The notes beneath the pieces were generated by a model that saw nothing but the letters and a program-made list of their open reading frames with translations, had not been told where the DNA came from and did not search any database. Of a DNA stretch of 64,000 nt, positions 17,422-26,706 are shown piece after piece. Made by a program: the position numbers and the translations under genes. Positions within the stretch are counted from its first letter, which is position 1. Each line of letters starts with the position of its first letter. Source of the stretch: an uncultured Alphaproteobacteria bacterium (GTDB lineage: Bacteria; Pseudomonadota; Alphaproteobacteria; Micavibrionales; Micavibrionaceae); contig CAMLMC010000001.1 of NCBI GenBank assembly GCA_946481075.1, positions 496,001-560,000 of the forward strand, given 5' to 3'.

Positions 17422-18543
17422 GTGGCAGAAACGGCATATGATCCACCCAAAACAAACCCGGTGACGGCGCTTTGGAATAAATTGTCGGCACGTTTCCATG
17501 CGGCTTCCCCCTATGCAAAGTCGTTGCTGGAAGGTGTGTTTGCCGGCGGCATCGTATTCCTGCTCCTTGTAATCTGGATGGCCATACGGGCGGATCGCAC
17601 GGCCGAGAAAATCCAGCATCACTTTCCCTATGAAACAACCCAGATCATTCGCGCGGAGCCCGAAACAAAGATTGATCCGGTACCTGCCGGGACGGTTGGT
17701 CAAACGCCGCGCGAGGGCGAAGAAAAAAGGGTGGCAGAAGGAAACACAAACGCCCTGCCCGCAGCGCCTATTGATGGCCTTATCGAAGATCGTGATGGAT
17801 TAACCTTGCCCATAGCCCGTATCGCGGACGACCTGACTCCGTTCCATGCTTATAAACGGCCCTTCACGCCCATTCCGGGACGTCATTTGGTATCGGTCGT
17901 TGTGACGGATTTTGGTCTTTCCGAGAGCCTGTCGCAAACCACTATCGAAAAATTGCCGCCGGATGTCAGTCTTGCCCTTTCGCCATATGCCGATAACGCA
18001 GCGGACTGGGCCGCGATGGCGCGGCAGAACGGTCATGAAATCTGGATCTCTTTGCCGATGCAGACAAAAGAGACGGGTGATGATCTTGGCCCGAATGCCG
18101 TTATGCTTAAATCAGGTTTGCAACAAAAGCTGGATAGCGTCATGAGGGTGCTGGGATCGGCCGTTGGCTATGCCGGTATCATATCACAGAAAAACCATGC
18201 CTTTGACCGCAGTGATATAGACATAGAACCGGTTTTAAAACAGATCTATGACCGGGGGCTTGCTTTTGCTGAAAGCAATCCGGATGGTTATGCCTTTGGC
18301 GAAGCACAAGCCGCCAAAATTGATGCGCCGTATGTCCGGAATGACTTCTGGCTTGGCGATGATTTGCGCGGCGACACACTTGATCGCACCATGCAGGCCG
18401 CCGAGCTCATGGCGATGAAACAAGGCCACGCCGTGATATTCGTCCACCCCTATCCGGTCGTTCTGGACAAACTCGAGGCATGGATGGCGGGCGGTGAAGC
18501 CCGGGGCCTTCAATTTGCGCCTCTATCGGCACTGGCGGAATAA
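17422..18543 (+). CDS. Divergent polysaccharide deacetylase family protein
   Basis: 373 residues. N-terminal cytoplasmic stretch, one membrane anchor (LLEGVFAGGIVFLLLVIWMA, about 33-53), a linker, then a periplasmic NodB-like divergent polysaccharide deacetylase (DUF610/YibQ) domain: VSVVVTDFGLSESLSQTTIE, LPPDVSLALSPYA, HEIWISLPMQ and AVIFVHPYPVVLDKL. GTG start with AAGGGGGG upstream. Typically found right after ctpA; role in envelope polysaccharide modification is assumed, not shown. Confidence 0.88.
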   Translation: MAETAYDPPKTNPVTALWNKLSARFHAASPYAKSLLEGVFAGGIVFLLLVIWMAIRADRTAEKIQHHFPYETTQIIRAEPETKIDPVPAGTVGQTPREGEEKRVAEGNTNALPAAPIDGLIEDRDGLTLPIARIADDLTPFHAYKRPFTPIPGRHLVSVVVTDFGLSESLSQTTIEKLPPDVSLALSPYADNAADWAAMARQNGHEIWISLPMQTKETGDDLGPNAVMLKSGLQQKLDSVMRVLGSAVGYAGIISQKNHAFDRSDIDIEPVLKQIYDRGLAFAESNPDGYAFGEAQAAKIDAPYVRNDFWLGDDLRGDTLDRTMQAAELMAMKQGHAVIFVHPYPVVLDKLEAWMAGGEARGLQFAPLSALAE

Positions 18544-18545
18544 TC

Positions 18546-19019
18546 ATGGGCATGATTGTTCCTGCAAAATACCGCCCCTGTGTCGGACTTTGCATCTTTA
18601 ACGGTGACGGCCATGTTTTTGTGGGTGAGCGGCTCGATGGGATTGGCGCCTGGCAAATGCCCCAAGGCGGAATTGACCCGGGTGAAGATGTCCGCACCGC
18701 CGCCTTGCGCGAAATGAGGGAGGAAATCGGCACCGATCTGGCCGAAATTATCCGCATTCACGATGTGCCCCTGCGGTACGACATTCCGGATGATATCCGC
18801 GCCCGCATTCCATGGGGCGCAGAATTTATCGGGCAGGAACAGATATGGGTTGCCCTGCGTTTTACAGGCACCGATGCCGATATTCGCCTTGATGCGTGGG
18901 ACCACCCCGAATTTTCACGGTATCAATGGATGCCCCTTGCCCATGTTCCGAAAATGATCGTGCCATTTAAGATTACGACATATGAACATGTGGCGAAAGC
19001 CTTCGCCGATATAAAATAG
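18546..19019 (+). CDS. rppH: RNA pyrophosphohydrolase (NUDIX)
   Basis: 157 residues. Removes pyrophosphate from the 5' end of mRNAs to start decay, or cleaves dinucleoside polyphosphates. The complete NUDIX box is GGIDPGEDVRTAALREMREE followed by IGTD. N-terminal YRPCVGLCIFNGDGHVFVGE and C-terminal FKITTYEHVAKAFADI fit the RppH subfamily. Starts 2 bp after the deacetylase stop and ends at a shared terminator. Confidence 0.93.
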   Translation: MGMIVPAKYRPCVGLCIFNGDGHVFVGERLDGIGAWQMPQGGIDPGEDVRTAALREMREEIGTDLAEIIRIHDVPLRYDIPDDIRARIPWGAEFIGQEQIWVALRFTGTDADIRLDAWDHPEFSRYQWMPLAHVPKMIVPFKITTYEHVAKAFADIK

Positions 19020-19027
19020 TATGCAAT

Positions 19028-19059
19028 AAGAAACCCCGCCGAAGCGGGGTTCTTTTTAT
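19028..19059. terminator. Bidirectional terminator between rppH and tolB
   Basis: AACCCCGC-CGAA-GCGGGGTT with T-rich flank on the right (TTCTTTTT) and A-rich flank on the left, serving rppH on the plus strand and tolB on the minus strand. Confidence 0.85.
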
Positions 19060-20363
19060 TGGTTCAAGGGCGACCAGGCCGGGTCAGATCCATCGCGCGG
19101 CGTAGGCAAAACCCGCTCGTTATAACCCGTTATGTCGATGGTATGGAGTTTTGCAGAGCGGCCTGCTTCCTTAAAGTAGGTCAGAACGCGGCCGTTCGGG
19201 GACCAGCTTGGCCCTTCAACGTGGAAGCCCTGAACGATTGTACGTTCGCCGGAACCATCCGGACGCATCACGCCAAGGGAGAATTGTCCGCCGCTCATTT
19301 TAATGAACGCGATCAAATCTCCGCGTGGTGACCAGACGGGGTTGGCGTAACGTCCGGAGCCGAACGAAATCCGGCGGGCGTTGCCGCCACCGGCGTCCAT
19401 AACATAGAGCTGCTGTGTGCCGCCGCGATCCGATTCAAACACGATCTGACGACCGTCGGGGGCATAGGATGGCGCGGTGTCGATCCCGCTGCTATCCGTC
19501 AGGCGGCGCGAGCTGCGCGAACGCAAATCGAGCTCATAAATATCGGTATTGCCGCCCTGTGCCATCGACATCACAACTTTCTGTCCGTCCGGTGAAAAAC
19601 GCGGGGCAAAGGTCATGCCGGGGAAATTGCCCAGAACTTCCTGACGGCCTGTGTCTATGTTGTAAACATAAACGCGGGGGACGCCGCCCTTATAGGACAT
19701 ATAGGTGACTTCCTGCGCGGTCGGTGAGAAGCGCGGTGTGAGAACAAGAGTCCCCTCGTCCGTTAAATAGCGGTGGTTTTGTCCATCCTGATCCATAATC
19801 GCAAGGCGCTTGACCCGGCTTGTCGCTGCGCCGGTCTCGGAAATATAGACGATGCGGGAATCAAAATACCCGTCTTCGCCCGTCACGCGTTTATAGATTT
19901 CATCGGAAATGATGTGCGCGATGCGGCGCCAGTTTTGCGGTGTGGTCATATAGGCCATACCGGAAATCTGCTTTTGTGAATAAACATCCCACAGGCGGAA
20001 TTCAACACGGGTGCGACCATCGGCGGCCTTTGTCACCGAACCGCTGACCAATGTCGGGGTATTGATAGCGCGCCATTCGGCAAAGCGCGGACCTTCCTTT
20101 TGGATTGAGGCCGCGTCCTGAATAAACGCACCGGGGCTAACCGGTTTGAACAGGCCCGATCCGCGCAGGTTGTTTGTGATGACATCCGGAATATCTTTGG
20201 CGAAGGCCGCTTCAGACGGGGACGCCGCATGAAATGGACTGATCGCGATTGGCACGGGGTCGATCTTGCCGCGCGTGACATCAACCTTCAACTGCGCATG
20301 CGCAGGCGCGGCGAAGGCAAGGCCAGTCAAGGCGATCATCAGAAGGGCGTATAAGGATTTCAT
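19056..20363 (-). CDS. tolB: Tol-Pal system protein TolB
   Basis: 435-residue periplasmic six-bladed beta-propeller that links TolA and Pal during envelope constriction. Signal peptide MKSLYALLMIALTGLAFAAP with cleavage after ..AHA, an N-terminal alpha/beta domain, then WD40-like TolB repeats (RFSPDGQKVVMSMAQGGNTD, SYAPDGRQIVFESDRGG, VWSPRGDLIAFIK). The transcript ends directly after tolB at a strong terminator, so pal and cpoB are not linked here. Confidence 0.97.
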   Translation of the reverse strand: MKSLYALLMIALTGLAFAAPAHAQLKVDVTRGKIDPVPIAISPFHAASPSEAAFAKDIPDVITNNLRGSGLFKPVSPGAFIQDAASIQKEGPRFAEWRAINTPTLVSGSVTKAADGRTRVEFRLWDVYSQKQISGMAYMTTPQNWRRIAHIISDEIYKRVTGEDGYFDSRIVYISETGAATSRVKRLAIMDQDGQNHRYLTDEGTLVLTPRFSPTAQEVTYMSYKGGVPRVYVYNIDTGRQEVLGNFPGMTFAPRFSPDGQKVVMSMAQGGNTDIYELDLRSRSSRRLTDSSGIDTAPSYAPDGRQIVFESDRGGTQQLYVMDAGGGNARRISFGSGRYANPVWSPRGDLIAFIKMSGGQFSLGVMRPDGSGERTIVQGFHVEGPSWSPNGRVLTYFKEAGRSAKLHTIDITGYNERVLPTPRDGSDPAWSPLNQ

Positions 20364-20378
20364 GCTGGAGTGTCCTTC

Positions 20379-21263
20379 CTAAAGCATTTCACGGGGGTCA
20401 AAGGTTACAACAATATCTTTCCAAAGATTATATTTTCCATCCGGCAGGATCAGAATTTCACATTGCGGAGAATGCACGGCGCGGATGGCGGAATCCGCCG
20501 CCGCGCGGAAATAGCTATCCTGCCCATAACGCCATTGGTCGACGATGGTGGCGCTGAGCACCCGCTTTTCCGGTGAAACGGTGAGGCGGACATCGACAAC
20601 CAGATCTTCGGCATAACGCGCGCCAGCCTGAATGGACCAGCAGCGTTGAAGTTGTTGCGCGAGGGCATCGGCTTCGCTCATCGTCATGGTTTCGGCATAA
20701 GGCACGTCAGGCGCAGGGGCCGGAGCATCGGCCTCTTTCGCCTCGGGCAGGGTTTCATCAACTTCCGGTTCGCTGTCCTGAAGGTTTTTCAAAAGATTGT
20801 CGAACTGCTGTTGCTCCTGCGGCTCGACCGGTTTTTCTTCCGGCTTTGGTTTTTCGATCGGCTTTGGTTCCGGCTCCACCAGTTTCTCTGTGGGCGGCGG
20901 AGGCGCCACTGGCTTCGGTTTTGGTTTTTCCTTCACCGGTTTGGGCAAATCTTTCGGCGGTTCAACCTGATCGACCTTGGGCGGTGCCTTCGGTTTTTCT
21001 TTTTCAGGCGGCTTCTCCTTGACCTCTTCTGCCGGCTTCGGCGGCGCTTTTAAGGGGATGCGGTTCGTTGTTGTCATCTCCGCAATAGGAAGAATCTCCA
21101 CCGGAATCGAATGGGGCATTTCCAGTGGTTCGGATTTAAAATAAGGCAGGCCGACAATGGCGATAACAACAATTCCGACATGCAAAAGGCCGGAAAAGAC
21201 CAACGGGCCCTTCATGCCCGGTGGAATTTCAAACGATCTGTCCTGTGTTGCGCTAACAGCCAT
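20379..21263 (-). CDS. tolA: TolA-like energy-transducing protein, proline-rich
   Basis: 294 residues. One N-terminal membrane helix (GPLVFSGLLHVGIVVIAIVG), a long periplasmic spacer of Pro/Lys/Glu (about residues 70-190, including VAPPPPTEK) instead of the Ala-rich helix of E. coli TolA, and a C-terminal TolA/TonB-C-like domain (LAQQLQRCWSIQAGARYAED). Position between tolR and tolB fixes the identity. The PPPP run would need EF-P for efficient translation (established for polyproline). Confidence 0.88.
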   Translation of the reverse strand: MAVSATQDRSFEIPPGMKGPLVFSGLLHVGIVVIAIVGLPYFKSEPLEMPHSIPVEILPIAEMTTTNRIPLKAPPKPAEEVKEKPPEKEKPKAPPKVDQVEPPKDLPKPVKEKPKPKPVAPPPPTEKLVEPEPKPIEKPKPEEKPVEPQEQQQFDNLLKNLQDSEPEVDETLPEAKEADAPAPAPDVPYAETMTMSEADALAQQLQRCWSIQAGARYAEDLVVDVRLTVSPEKRVLSATIVDQWRYGQDSYFRAAADSAIRAVHSPQCEILILPDGKYNLWKDIVVTFDPREML

Positions 21264-21294
21264 GAAACCGACTTACTCACTTTTTATGGCCAAT

Positions 21295-21738
21295 TTATGG
21301 AGCCGATGCTTCGGAAATAAGTGCGACCTTGTTAAATCCCGCCCCGTTTATTTCGCCAAGCACGGCCATCACCTTCCCGTAATCGATGCCCTTATCGGCA
21401 CGGATATAGATGCGGCGGTCCGGATTGTTTTCCGTCATGGAGGTCAGAATGGTCACAAGACGGTCGCCCGTTACCTCCGTTTCGCCAACGAAAATGCGTC
21501 CATCCTTGGCAACGGAGACTTCCAGCGGTTTGTTGTCTTCATCGCTGATCGCCTTCGCCTTTGAATCCGGAAGGTCGATGGGAACGCCGGCCGTTAGAAG
21601 CGGCGCCGCCACCATAAAAATGATAAGCAATACGAGCATCACATCGACAAAGGGCGTGACGTTGATTTCCGCCATAGGGCGGTGTGCGCCCCTGCCCTTA
21701 TATCCGCTCCCCCCGCCTGATCCGACATTCATCGCCAT
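21295..21738 (-). CDS. tolR: TolR, ExbD-type proton channel subunit
   Basis: 147 residues: Gly-rich N-terminus, a single membrane helix FVDVMLVLLIIFMVAAPLLT with the conserved Asp used in proton flow, and a periplasmic domain (DRRIYIRADKGIDYGKVMAV). Works with TolQ to energise TolA. Separated from tolQ by 2 bp. Confidence 0.96.
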   Translation of the reverse strand: MAMNVGSGGGSGYKGRGAHRPMAEINVTPFVDVMLVLLIIFMVAAPLLTAGVPIDLPDSKAKAISDEDNKPLEVSVAKDGRIFVGETEVTGDRLVTILTSMTENNPDRRIYIRADKGIDYGKVMAVLGEINGAGFNKVALISEASAP

Positions 21739-21740
21739 GG

Positions 21741-22511
21741 TTATGCCACCTTCTTGCCGGAGGACGCCTTGCCGCCTTCGGCCGTTTCAAGGTGACGTGA
21801 AAGAATCGCCGAAAATTCCGTAACGAACGCATCGAGGCGCGCGGCATAACGGTTTAAACGGTTACTATAACCATTATAGGCAATAACGGCCGGGATAGCG
21901 GCAACAAGACCAAGGGCCGTTACGAAAAGCGCCTCGGAAATCCCCGGTGCCACGACCGCAAGCGATGTATTGTTGGAGTGCGCGATGGAGTTAAAGGAAT
22001 TCATAATTCCCCACACGGTACCGAACAGACCGATAAAGGGTGCGGTAGAACCGACCGTAGCCAAAAATGTCATACCGCGCTCAAGGCGCTGCATCTCGCG
22101 GCTGATGGCAATAGACATCGCGCGTTCCACGCGTTGACGCAAGGAAGCCTGAAGCGCCTCGCGATCCGGCACGCCGCCCGAAACGGTATTTTGCCATTCT
22201 TCCATACCGGCAGAAAATGTTTTAAGCAGAGGATCATGGCGGCTTTTCTTAATGCGTTGGTAGAGCTTGTCGAGAGGCTCGCCAGACCAGAACGCATCCT
22301 CGAATTTGCCCGCCTGACGGTTTACCTTGGCCAGCGTGGCACGTTTTTCCAGAATGATGGCCCAGCACCAGACAGAGGCAAAGACCAGCATCATGGCTAC
22401 AATTTTCACCACAATGTCGGCATGCATAAACAGGGCGATGATGCTGAGATCGCCATCGAATGATTGTCCGGCGGCGACGGCGTCTACGGCATTGCTGGGG
22501 GCCTGATTCAT
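21741..22511 (-). CDS. tolQ: TolQ, MotA/TolQ/ExbB-type proton channel
   Basis: 256 residues, three membrane helices: IVVKIVAMMLVFASVWCWAI near residue 34, then TVGSTAPFIGLFGTVWGIMN and ALFVTALGLVAAIPAVIAY in the C-terminal half. The conserved channel residues in the last two helices are present. Lies 3 bp after ybgC in a compact ybgC-tolQ-tolR-tolA-tolB operon. Confidence 0.97.
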   Translation of the reverse strand: MNQAPSNAVDAVAAGQSFDGDLSIIALFMHADIVVKIVAMMLVFASVWCWAIILEKRATLAKVNRQAGKFEDAFWSGEPLDKLYQRIKKSRHDPLLKTFSAGMEEWQNTVSGGVPDREALQASLRQRVERAMSIAISREMQRLERGMTFLATVGSTAPFIGLFGTVWGIMNSFNSIAHSNNTSLAVVAPGISEALFVTALGLVAAIPAVIAYNGYSNRLNRYAARLDAFVTEFSAILSRHLETAEGGKASSGKKVA

Positions 22512-22514
22512 GGA

Positions 22515-22913
22515 CTACTCCTGATAATCTGCAAATTTTGAACGAATGGATTCCGGTATACGGACGGGGCGGCCTGCAAGGTCGATGCAAACCAACGTCA
22601 CCGTCATGGAGAAAAGCATAGAATCTTGGCAAAAAATAGACTGATTCATAATGAAAGAACTGTTTTTCAGCTCTTTTATGCCGCTTTCCACGCGCAGCGT
22701 TTGTTCCAGTTTGGCGGGCTTGAAATAGTCCGCCTCCAGATGGCGGACGACGATCAGAACACCTTCATTGTGCATCGCCGTAAAATCGATGCCGAGGTCG
22801 TGCGTAAAATCCATACGCGCCCGTTCGCACCAGTTGATATAGCGGCCATGATACATAATCTGACCTGCATCCGTGTCTTCATAATAAACTTTATATTGGG
22901 CACTGTGTTTCAT
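22515..22913 (-). CDS. ybgC: YbgC-type acyl-CoA thioesterase
   Basis: 132-residue hot-dog-fold thioesterase. The catalytic Asp is in VYYEDTDAGQIMYHGRYINW. Start at the ATG giving MKHSAQYKV, which has AAGGGG upstream; an in-frame ATG 7 codons earlier is less likely. First gene of the tol operon, as in most proteobacteria. Confidence 0.94.
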   Translation of the reverse strand: MKHSAQYKVYYEDTDAGQIMYHGRYINWCERARMDFTHDLGIDFTAMHNEGVLIVVRHLEADYFKPAKLEQTLRVESGIKELKNSSFIMNQSIFCQDSMLFSMTVTLVCIDLAGRPVRIPESIRSKFADYQE

Positions 22914-22971
22914 GCCCCTTATGTAGCACGGCAAAAGCGCAATTCACTGAAAAAATAACGACCATCGCCCT

Positions 22972-22987
22972 TTAACGACATATTAAC
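22972..22987. promoter_or_regulatory. Full CtrA-type binding site
   Basis: TTAA-N7-TTAAC (TTAACGACATATTAAC) matches the CtrA consensus exactly. It lies between ybgC (minus) and the unknown gene at 23031 (plus), 59 bp and 44 bp from their start codons, so it could control either direction. Confidence 0.5.
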
Positions 22988-23030
22988 TCATTTCCCGTAA
23001 TGTAAGGCCAGATTGGCGCTTGGAGCGTAA

Positions 23031-23717
23031 ATGGCGAATATTTCAGAACAGCAGATACGCGATTATGTTGGTGGGGCGGGAAATGATAATTCCGCCCTTA
23101 CCGAGAATCAGGAAATGGTTGTGATGAATATGATCGAGCAAGCCGCATCTGATCCTAATTTTGCCGCCAAATTTTCAGCATTGGAAAAAATCAGCGTCAG
23201 TTTTACGGATGGCGATGGGGCTCCGACAGCCCTTCCCGTCGATAATGAATTTGCGGCCACTCTCAAAGTGCCGGTTAGCAGCAGCATTTTGGGCAAGGAC
23301 GAATTCTCAATCGTCGATTCAACTTTGACCTATGCCGCATCTTTGGTTCAGCCACATCTTGAGCATACTGCGGCTGAACTCAATAACGCTGCTACCAACC
23401 CTGTAAAATTCGATGCGCTCGAACATAATTATCTGGAGCAGGCAAATTTCCTAAAGTCTGTTGAACAATCAGGCCTGCAGGATGCGAGCATACCTCTTCT
23501 TGATTACGAACTTGCAAACTGGAAGCTCGATGAAACCAACCAGATTGTTATGACCGAACCGGGAGAAAGGTTTTGGGCTTTCACCAAGCCTGAAGTCGTT
23601 CCCACGGATCAGGCGGATAAAGCCGCCGCTGAACGACAACAGTTCAACCCGGAAGATAATGCATCCACGGCACCGCAGCCGCGCGTTAACAACGCGACGC
23701 CTTCCCTCGGCATGTAG
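23031..23717 (+). CDS. Unknown 228-residue acidic protein
   Basis: Not recognised. No signal peptide or membrane helix; acidic and Asn/Ala-rich, with an N-terminal segment MANISEQQIRDYVGGAGNDN, several predicted amphipathic helices (AASLVQPHLEHTAAELNNAA) and a polar C-terminal tail ending NNATPSLGM. GGAG precedes the ATG by 6 bases. It sits alone on the plus strand between the tol and ruv groups, which are usually contiguous, and has a CtrA box directly upstream. Possibly a cell-cycle-regulated protein; function unknown. Confidence 0.7.
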   Translation: MANISEQQIRDYVGGAGNDNSALTENQEMVVMNMIEQAASDPNFAAKFSALEKISVSFTDGDGAPTALPVDNEFAATLKVPVSSSILGKDEFSIVDSTLTYAASLVQPHLEHTAAELNNAATNPVKFDALEHNYLEQANFLKSVEQSGLQDASIPLLDYELANWKLDETNQIVMTEPGERFWAFTKPEVVPTDQADKAAAERQQFNPEDNASTAPQPRVNNATPSLGM

Positions 23718-23724
23718 CAAAAAT

Positions 23725-24759
23725 TTAAGTCAGATTATCAAACAAGTCGTCTTCAGGCGGCTTTTTTGGCCTGAGACCGAAATATTCATATCCTTTGGTG
23801 GCCACCATCCGTCCACGTGGCGTTCTTTGTACAAAGCCTTGTTGGACCAGATAAGGTTCTATCACATCTTCTACAACATCACGTTGTTCAGACAGAACGG
23901 CGGCGATTGTTTCGATGCCGACAGGGCCACCGCCATAATTTTCAATGATGCAATTAAGATATCGCCTATCCATGCCATCGAGGCCCGATGAGTCAACATC
24001 AAGACGAGTCAGGGCAGCATCGGCAATTTTCGCAGTGATTTTTACGTTTCCAGCAACAGAGGCGAAGTCACGCACACGGCGTGTCAGACGCCCAGCAATG
24101 CGGGGCGTGCCACGGGATCTTTTGGCAATTTCCATCGCCCCGTCATCGGTCAATTCCATCCCGAGCAAACGTGCTGAACGTCCAACAATTTGGGTCAGTT
24201 CATCATGCGTGTAAAACTCAAGACGCAGCGGAATGCCGAACCGGTCACGCAAAGGATTGGTGAGAAGGCCGCTGCGCGTTGTCGCACCGATCAAAGTAAA
24301 GGGGGGCAAATCAATCTGTACAGAACGTGCGGCAGGACCCTCGCCTATAATCAAATCCAGCTTACGGTCTTCCATCGCCGGATAAAGGATTTCCTCTACG
24401 GCGGGGTTGAGGCGGTGGATTTCATCGATGAACAAAACATCATGCGGCTGTAAATTCGTCAGGATGGCGGCAAGATCACCGGCACGGGCGATGACAGGGC
24501 CGCTTGTGGCACGGAAACCAACGCCCAGTTCTTTGGCGATAATTTGCGCCAATGTCGTTTTGCCAAGACCCGGCGGGCCGAACAACAGGACGTGGTCCAT
24601 GGCATCACCGCGCGCTTTTGCCGCATGAATAAAGACGCGCAGATTTTCGCGTACCGCCTTCTGACCTGTAAAATCATCGAGTTGCGACGGGCGCAGCGCA
24701 GTATCATCCGATTGTTCGCCTTCCAACTTCTGGCGCTGTAAATTTGCATTCGTACTCAT
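23725..24759 (-). CDS. ruvB: Holliday junction helicase RuvB
   Basis: 344-residue AAA+ motor that drives branch migration with RuvA. Walker [16 protein letters not shown], Walker [12 protein letters not shown], sensor [20 protein letters not shown], and the C-terminal winged-helix domain ending [15 protein letters not shown]. The ATG overlaps the ruvA stop. Normal length. Confidence 0.98.
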   Translation of the reverse strand: MSTNANLQRQKLEGEQSDDTALRPSQLDDFTGQKAVRENLRVFIHAAKARGDAMDHVLLFGPPGLGKTTLAQIIAKELGVGFRATSGPVIARAGDLAAILTNLQPHDVLFIDEIHRLNPAVEEILYPAMEDRKLDLIIGEGPAARSVQIDLPPFTLIGATTRSGLLTNPLRDRFGIPLRLEFYTHDELTQIVGRSARLLGMELTDDGAMEIAKRSRGTPRIAGRLTRRVRDFASVAGNVKITAKIADAALTRLDVDSSGLDGMDRRYLNCIIENYGGGPVGIETIAAVLSEQRDVVEDVIEPYLVQQGFVQRTPRGRMVATKGYEYFGLRPKKPPEDDLFDNLT

Positions 24760-25382
24760 TGGCTCAGCTCTCTCAAGGCAAGACGGATCAGGTCACCGAC
24801 ATTCTCTGCCTCGTTATCATTTGCCTTTTGTTTGGCGGCCAGCACGGCTTGAAAGGCATCGGATTTCGCATAGCCGAGATTGACAAGCGCGGAAACAGCA
24901 TCATCGTCGATATTGGGTGCCAGCGTTGCGGGCGCCGCGCCTTTTGCCGCAGGCATTCTGGCAGGCATTTGCAGGTCGATCTTTCCGGCCTTATCTTTTA
25001 ATTCCGTGACAATCCGCACGGCAAGCTTTGGCCCCACACCATCGGCCTGCTGTATCGCGGCCTTATCGCCGGATGCAATCGCAAAACCAATCCGCTCCGT
25101 CGGCACCGCGCTTAAAATGGCAAGACCAACCTTCGCGCCGACCCCTTGTACGCTCGTCAGCAGCCTGAACCATTGCTGCTCGGCGGCGTCTTTGAATCCA
25201 TATAGATTGAGCGCGTCTTCACGCACATGCGTATCAATCAACAGCGAACACGGATCGCCCCTTTGCCCGCTTTGCGTCAGTGTGCGGTTGGAGCAGTAAA
25301 CGAGATAACCCACACCCTGTACATCGAGCAGGATGTAATTCTCGCCAAAGCTATCGATAATGCCTGATAATTTCCCGATCAT
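24756..25382 (-). CDS. ruvA: Holliday junction DNA-binding protein RuvA
   Basis: 208 residues. OB-fold N-terminus [20 protein letters not shown], two helix-hairpin-helix motifs ([18 protein letters not shown] and [20 protein letters not shown]) and a C-terminal UBA-like domain that contacts RuvB ([20 protein letters not shown]). The start is 2 bp from the ruvC stop. Confidence 0.97.
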   Translation of the reverse strand: MIGKLSGIIDSFGENYILLDVQGVGYLVYCSNRTLTQSGQRGDPCSLLIDTHVREDALNLYGFKDAAEQQWFRLLTSVQGVGAKVGLAILSAVPTERIGFAIASGDKAAIQQADGVGPKLAVRIVTELKDKAGKIDLQMPARMPAAKGAAPATLAPNIDDDAVSALVNLGYAKSDAFQAVLAAKQKANDNEAENVGDLIRLALRELSQ

Positions 25383-25384
25383 AA

Positions 25385-25894
25385 TTAGCGTACCCCCCCA
25401 GCCATGATGCCGCCCATGCGCGCCTTTGACGCCGCGTGATGCGAATGGCAAATCGCAATGGCGAGCGCATCGGCGGCATCGGCCCCCATTTCGCCGCATC
25501 CTGGCAATAACATTTTGACCATCATACCAATCTGGTCTTTGGTTGCGTGGCCGTTACCCACCACAGATTTTTTGACAAGGTTTGCCGGATATTCATGCAC
25601 CTTGCGGTTTGACCGGGCGATGGACAGCATGGCAGCACCGCGCGCGCAGCCGAGCTTGAGGGCGCTTGCCGCATTGTTGTTCATGAAGGTTTCTTCGATG
25701 GCCGCTTCGTCCGGCGCGTGAGTCTTTAATATCTCGACAATACCATAGTCCAATTCGAACAGTCGCTCTGCCAAAGACAGGCTGGCCGTTGTTTTGACAA
25801 CGCCGCAGGCAACAAAGCTCAGGCGGTTGTCCACCGCCTCGATAACGCCCCATCCCATACGCTGCAGACCTGGATCGATTCCGAGAACTCTCAT
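25385..25894 (-). CDS. ruvC: Holliday junction resolvase RuvC
   Basis: 169-residue RNase-H-fold nuclease that resolves Holliday junctions. Acidic residues in VLGIDPGLQRMGWG, AIEETFMNNNAASALKLG and DAADALAIAICH correspond to the catalytic Asp/Glu set. Start chosen at the ATG giving MRVLGIDPG. Second member of yebC-ruvC-ruvA-ruvB. Confidence 0.97.
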   Translation of the reverse strand: MRVLGIDPGLQRMGWGVIEAVDNRLSFVACGVVKTTASLSLAERLFELDYGIVEILKTHAPDEAAIEETFMNNNAASALKLGCARGAAMLSIARSNRKVHEYPANLVKKSVVGNGHATKDQIGMMVKMLLPGCGEMGADAADALAIAICHSHHAASKARMGGIMAGGVR

Positions 25895-25943
25895 GCCCCG
25901 AATCTTACACGGATAAGAACAAAAAGGAAACGGCGAAAGTGAT

Positions 25944-26696
25944 TCAGGCCTCCAATTTGGCCATAACATCATCGCTGATGTCCATGTTGGTAAAGACTTC
26001 CTGCACGTCGTCGTTTTCTTCGAGCAGGTCGATCAGTTTCATCATCGTACGGGCGGTGTCTTCGTCCGTCACCGGCGCGCCGACCTTGTGTTTCCATGTA
26101 AAACCGGCCTTTTTCGCCTCGCCGAATTTCTTTTCAAGTTCGCCTGTGACCGTGCCAAGAGAGTTGACATCGCACGTAATAAAGTGGCCGTCGGCATCGC
26201 TTTCGACGTTATCGGCGCCTGCCTCGACGGCGGCTTCGAACATCTCATCAGCGGTGGCTTTATCGGCCGGATAGACGATTTCGCCGACATGGTCGAACAT
26301 GAAGGATACGGAATTCGTCTCACCCATCGCGCCGCCGCATTTGGAGAAATAGGAACGCACTTCCGCCACGGTGCGGGTGCGGTTATCGGTAAGCGCTTCG
26401 ACAATCACGGCGATTCCGCCGGGACCGTATCCTTCGTAACGGGCGTTGTCGTAGTTGTCCGTGTTGCCCGCGCCCATGGCGGTATCGATGGCGCGTTTGA
26501 TCCGGTCGTTCGGCATGTCCACGGCGCGGCCAGCCGCAATGGCAGCGCGAAGGCGCGGATTGGATGATGGATCAGGTCCGCCCAGTTTCGCGGCCACGAT
26601 GATTTCGCGCCCGATTTTCGTGAAGACCTTCGCCCGTTTGGCGTCCTGCGCGCCCTTGCGGTGCATAATGTTCTTAAACTGGGAATGTCCGGCCAT
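25944..26696 (-). CDS. yebC: YebC/TACO1 family translation factor
   Basis: 250 residues. N-terminal [20 protein letters not shown] and [16 protein letters not shown] are hallmarks of the YebC family; later [19 protein letters not shown] and [15 protein letters not shown] are typical. Long described as a transcription regulator; recent work on the family points to a role in translating proline-rich stretches (established-knowledge claim from memory). Heads the yebC-ruvCAB group. Confidence 0.96.
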   Translation of the reverse strand: MAGHSQFKNIMHRKGAQDAKRAKVFTKIGREIIVAAKLGGPDPSSNPRLRAAIAAGRAVDMPNDRIKRAIDTAMGAGNTDNYDNARYEGYGPGGIAVIVEALTDNRTRTVAEVRSYFSKCGGAMGETNSVSFMFDHVGEIVYPADKATADEMFEAAVEAGADNVESDADGHFITCDVNSLGTVTGELEKKFGEAKKAGFTWKHKVGAPVTDEDTARTMMKLIDLLEENDDVQEVFTNMDISDDVMAKLEA

Positions 26697-26706
26697 GGTA
26701 AACTCT

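Noticed and set aside
16280..17638. 452-codon minus-strand frame opposite ctpA
   Set aside because: Antisense shadow of a clear S41 protease; no recognisable motif or ribosome-binding site.
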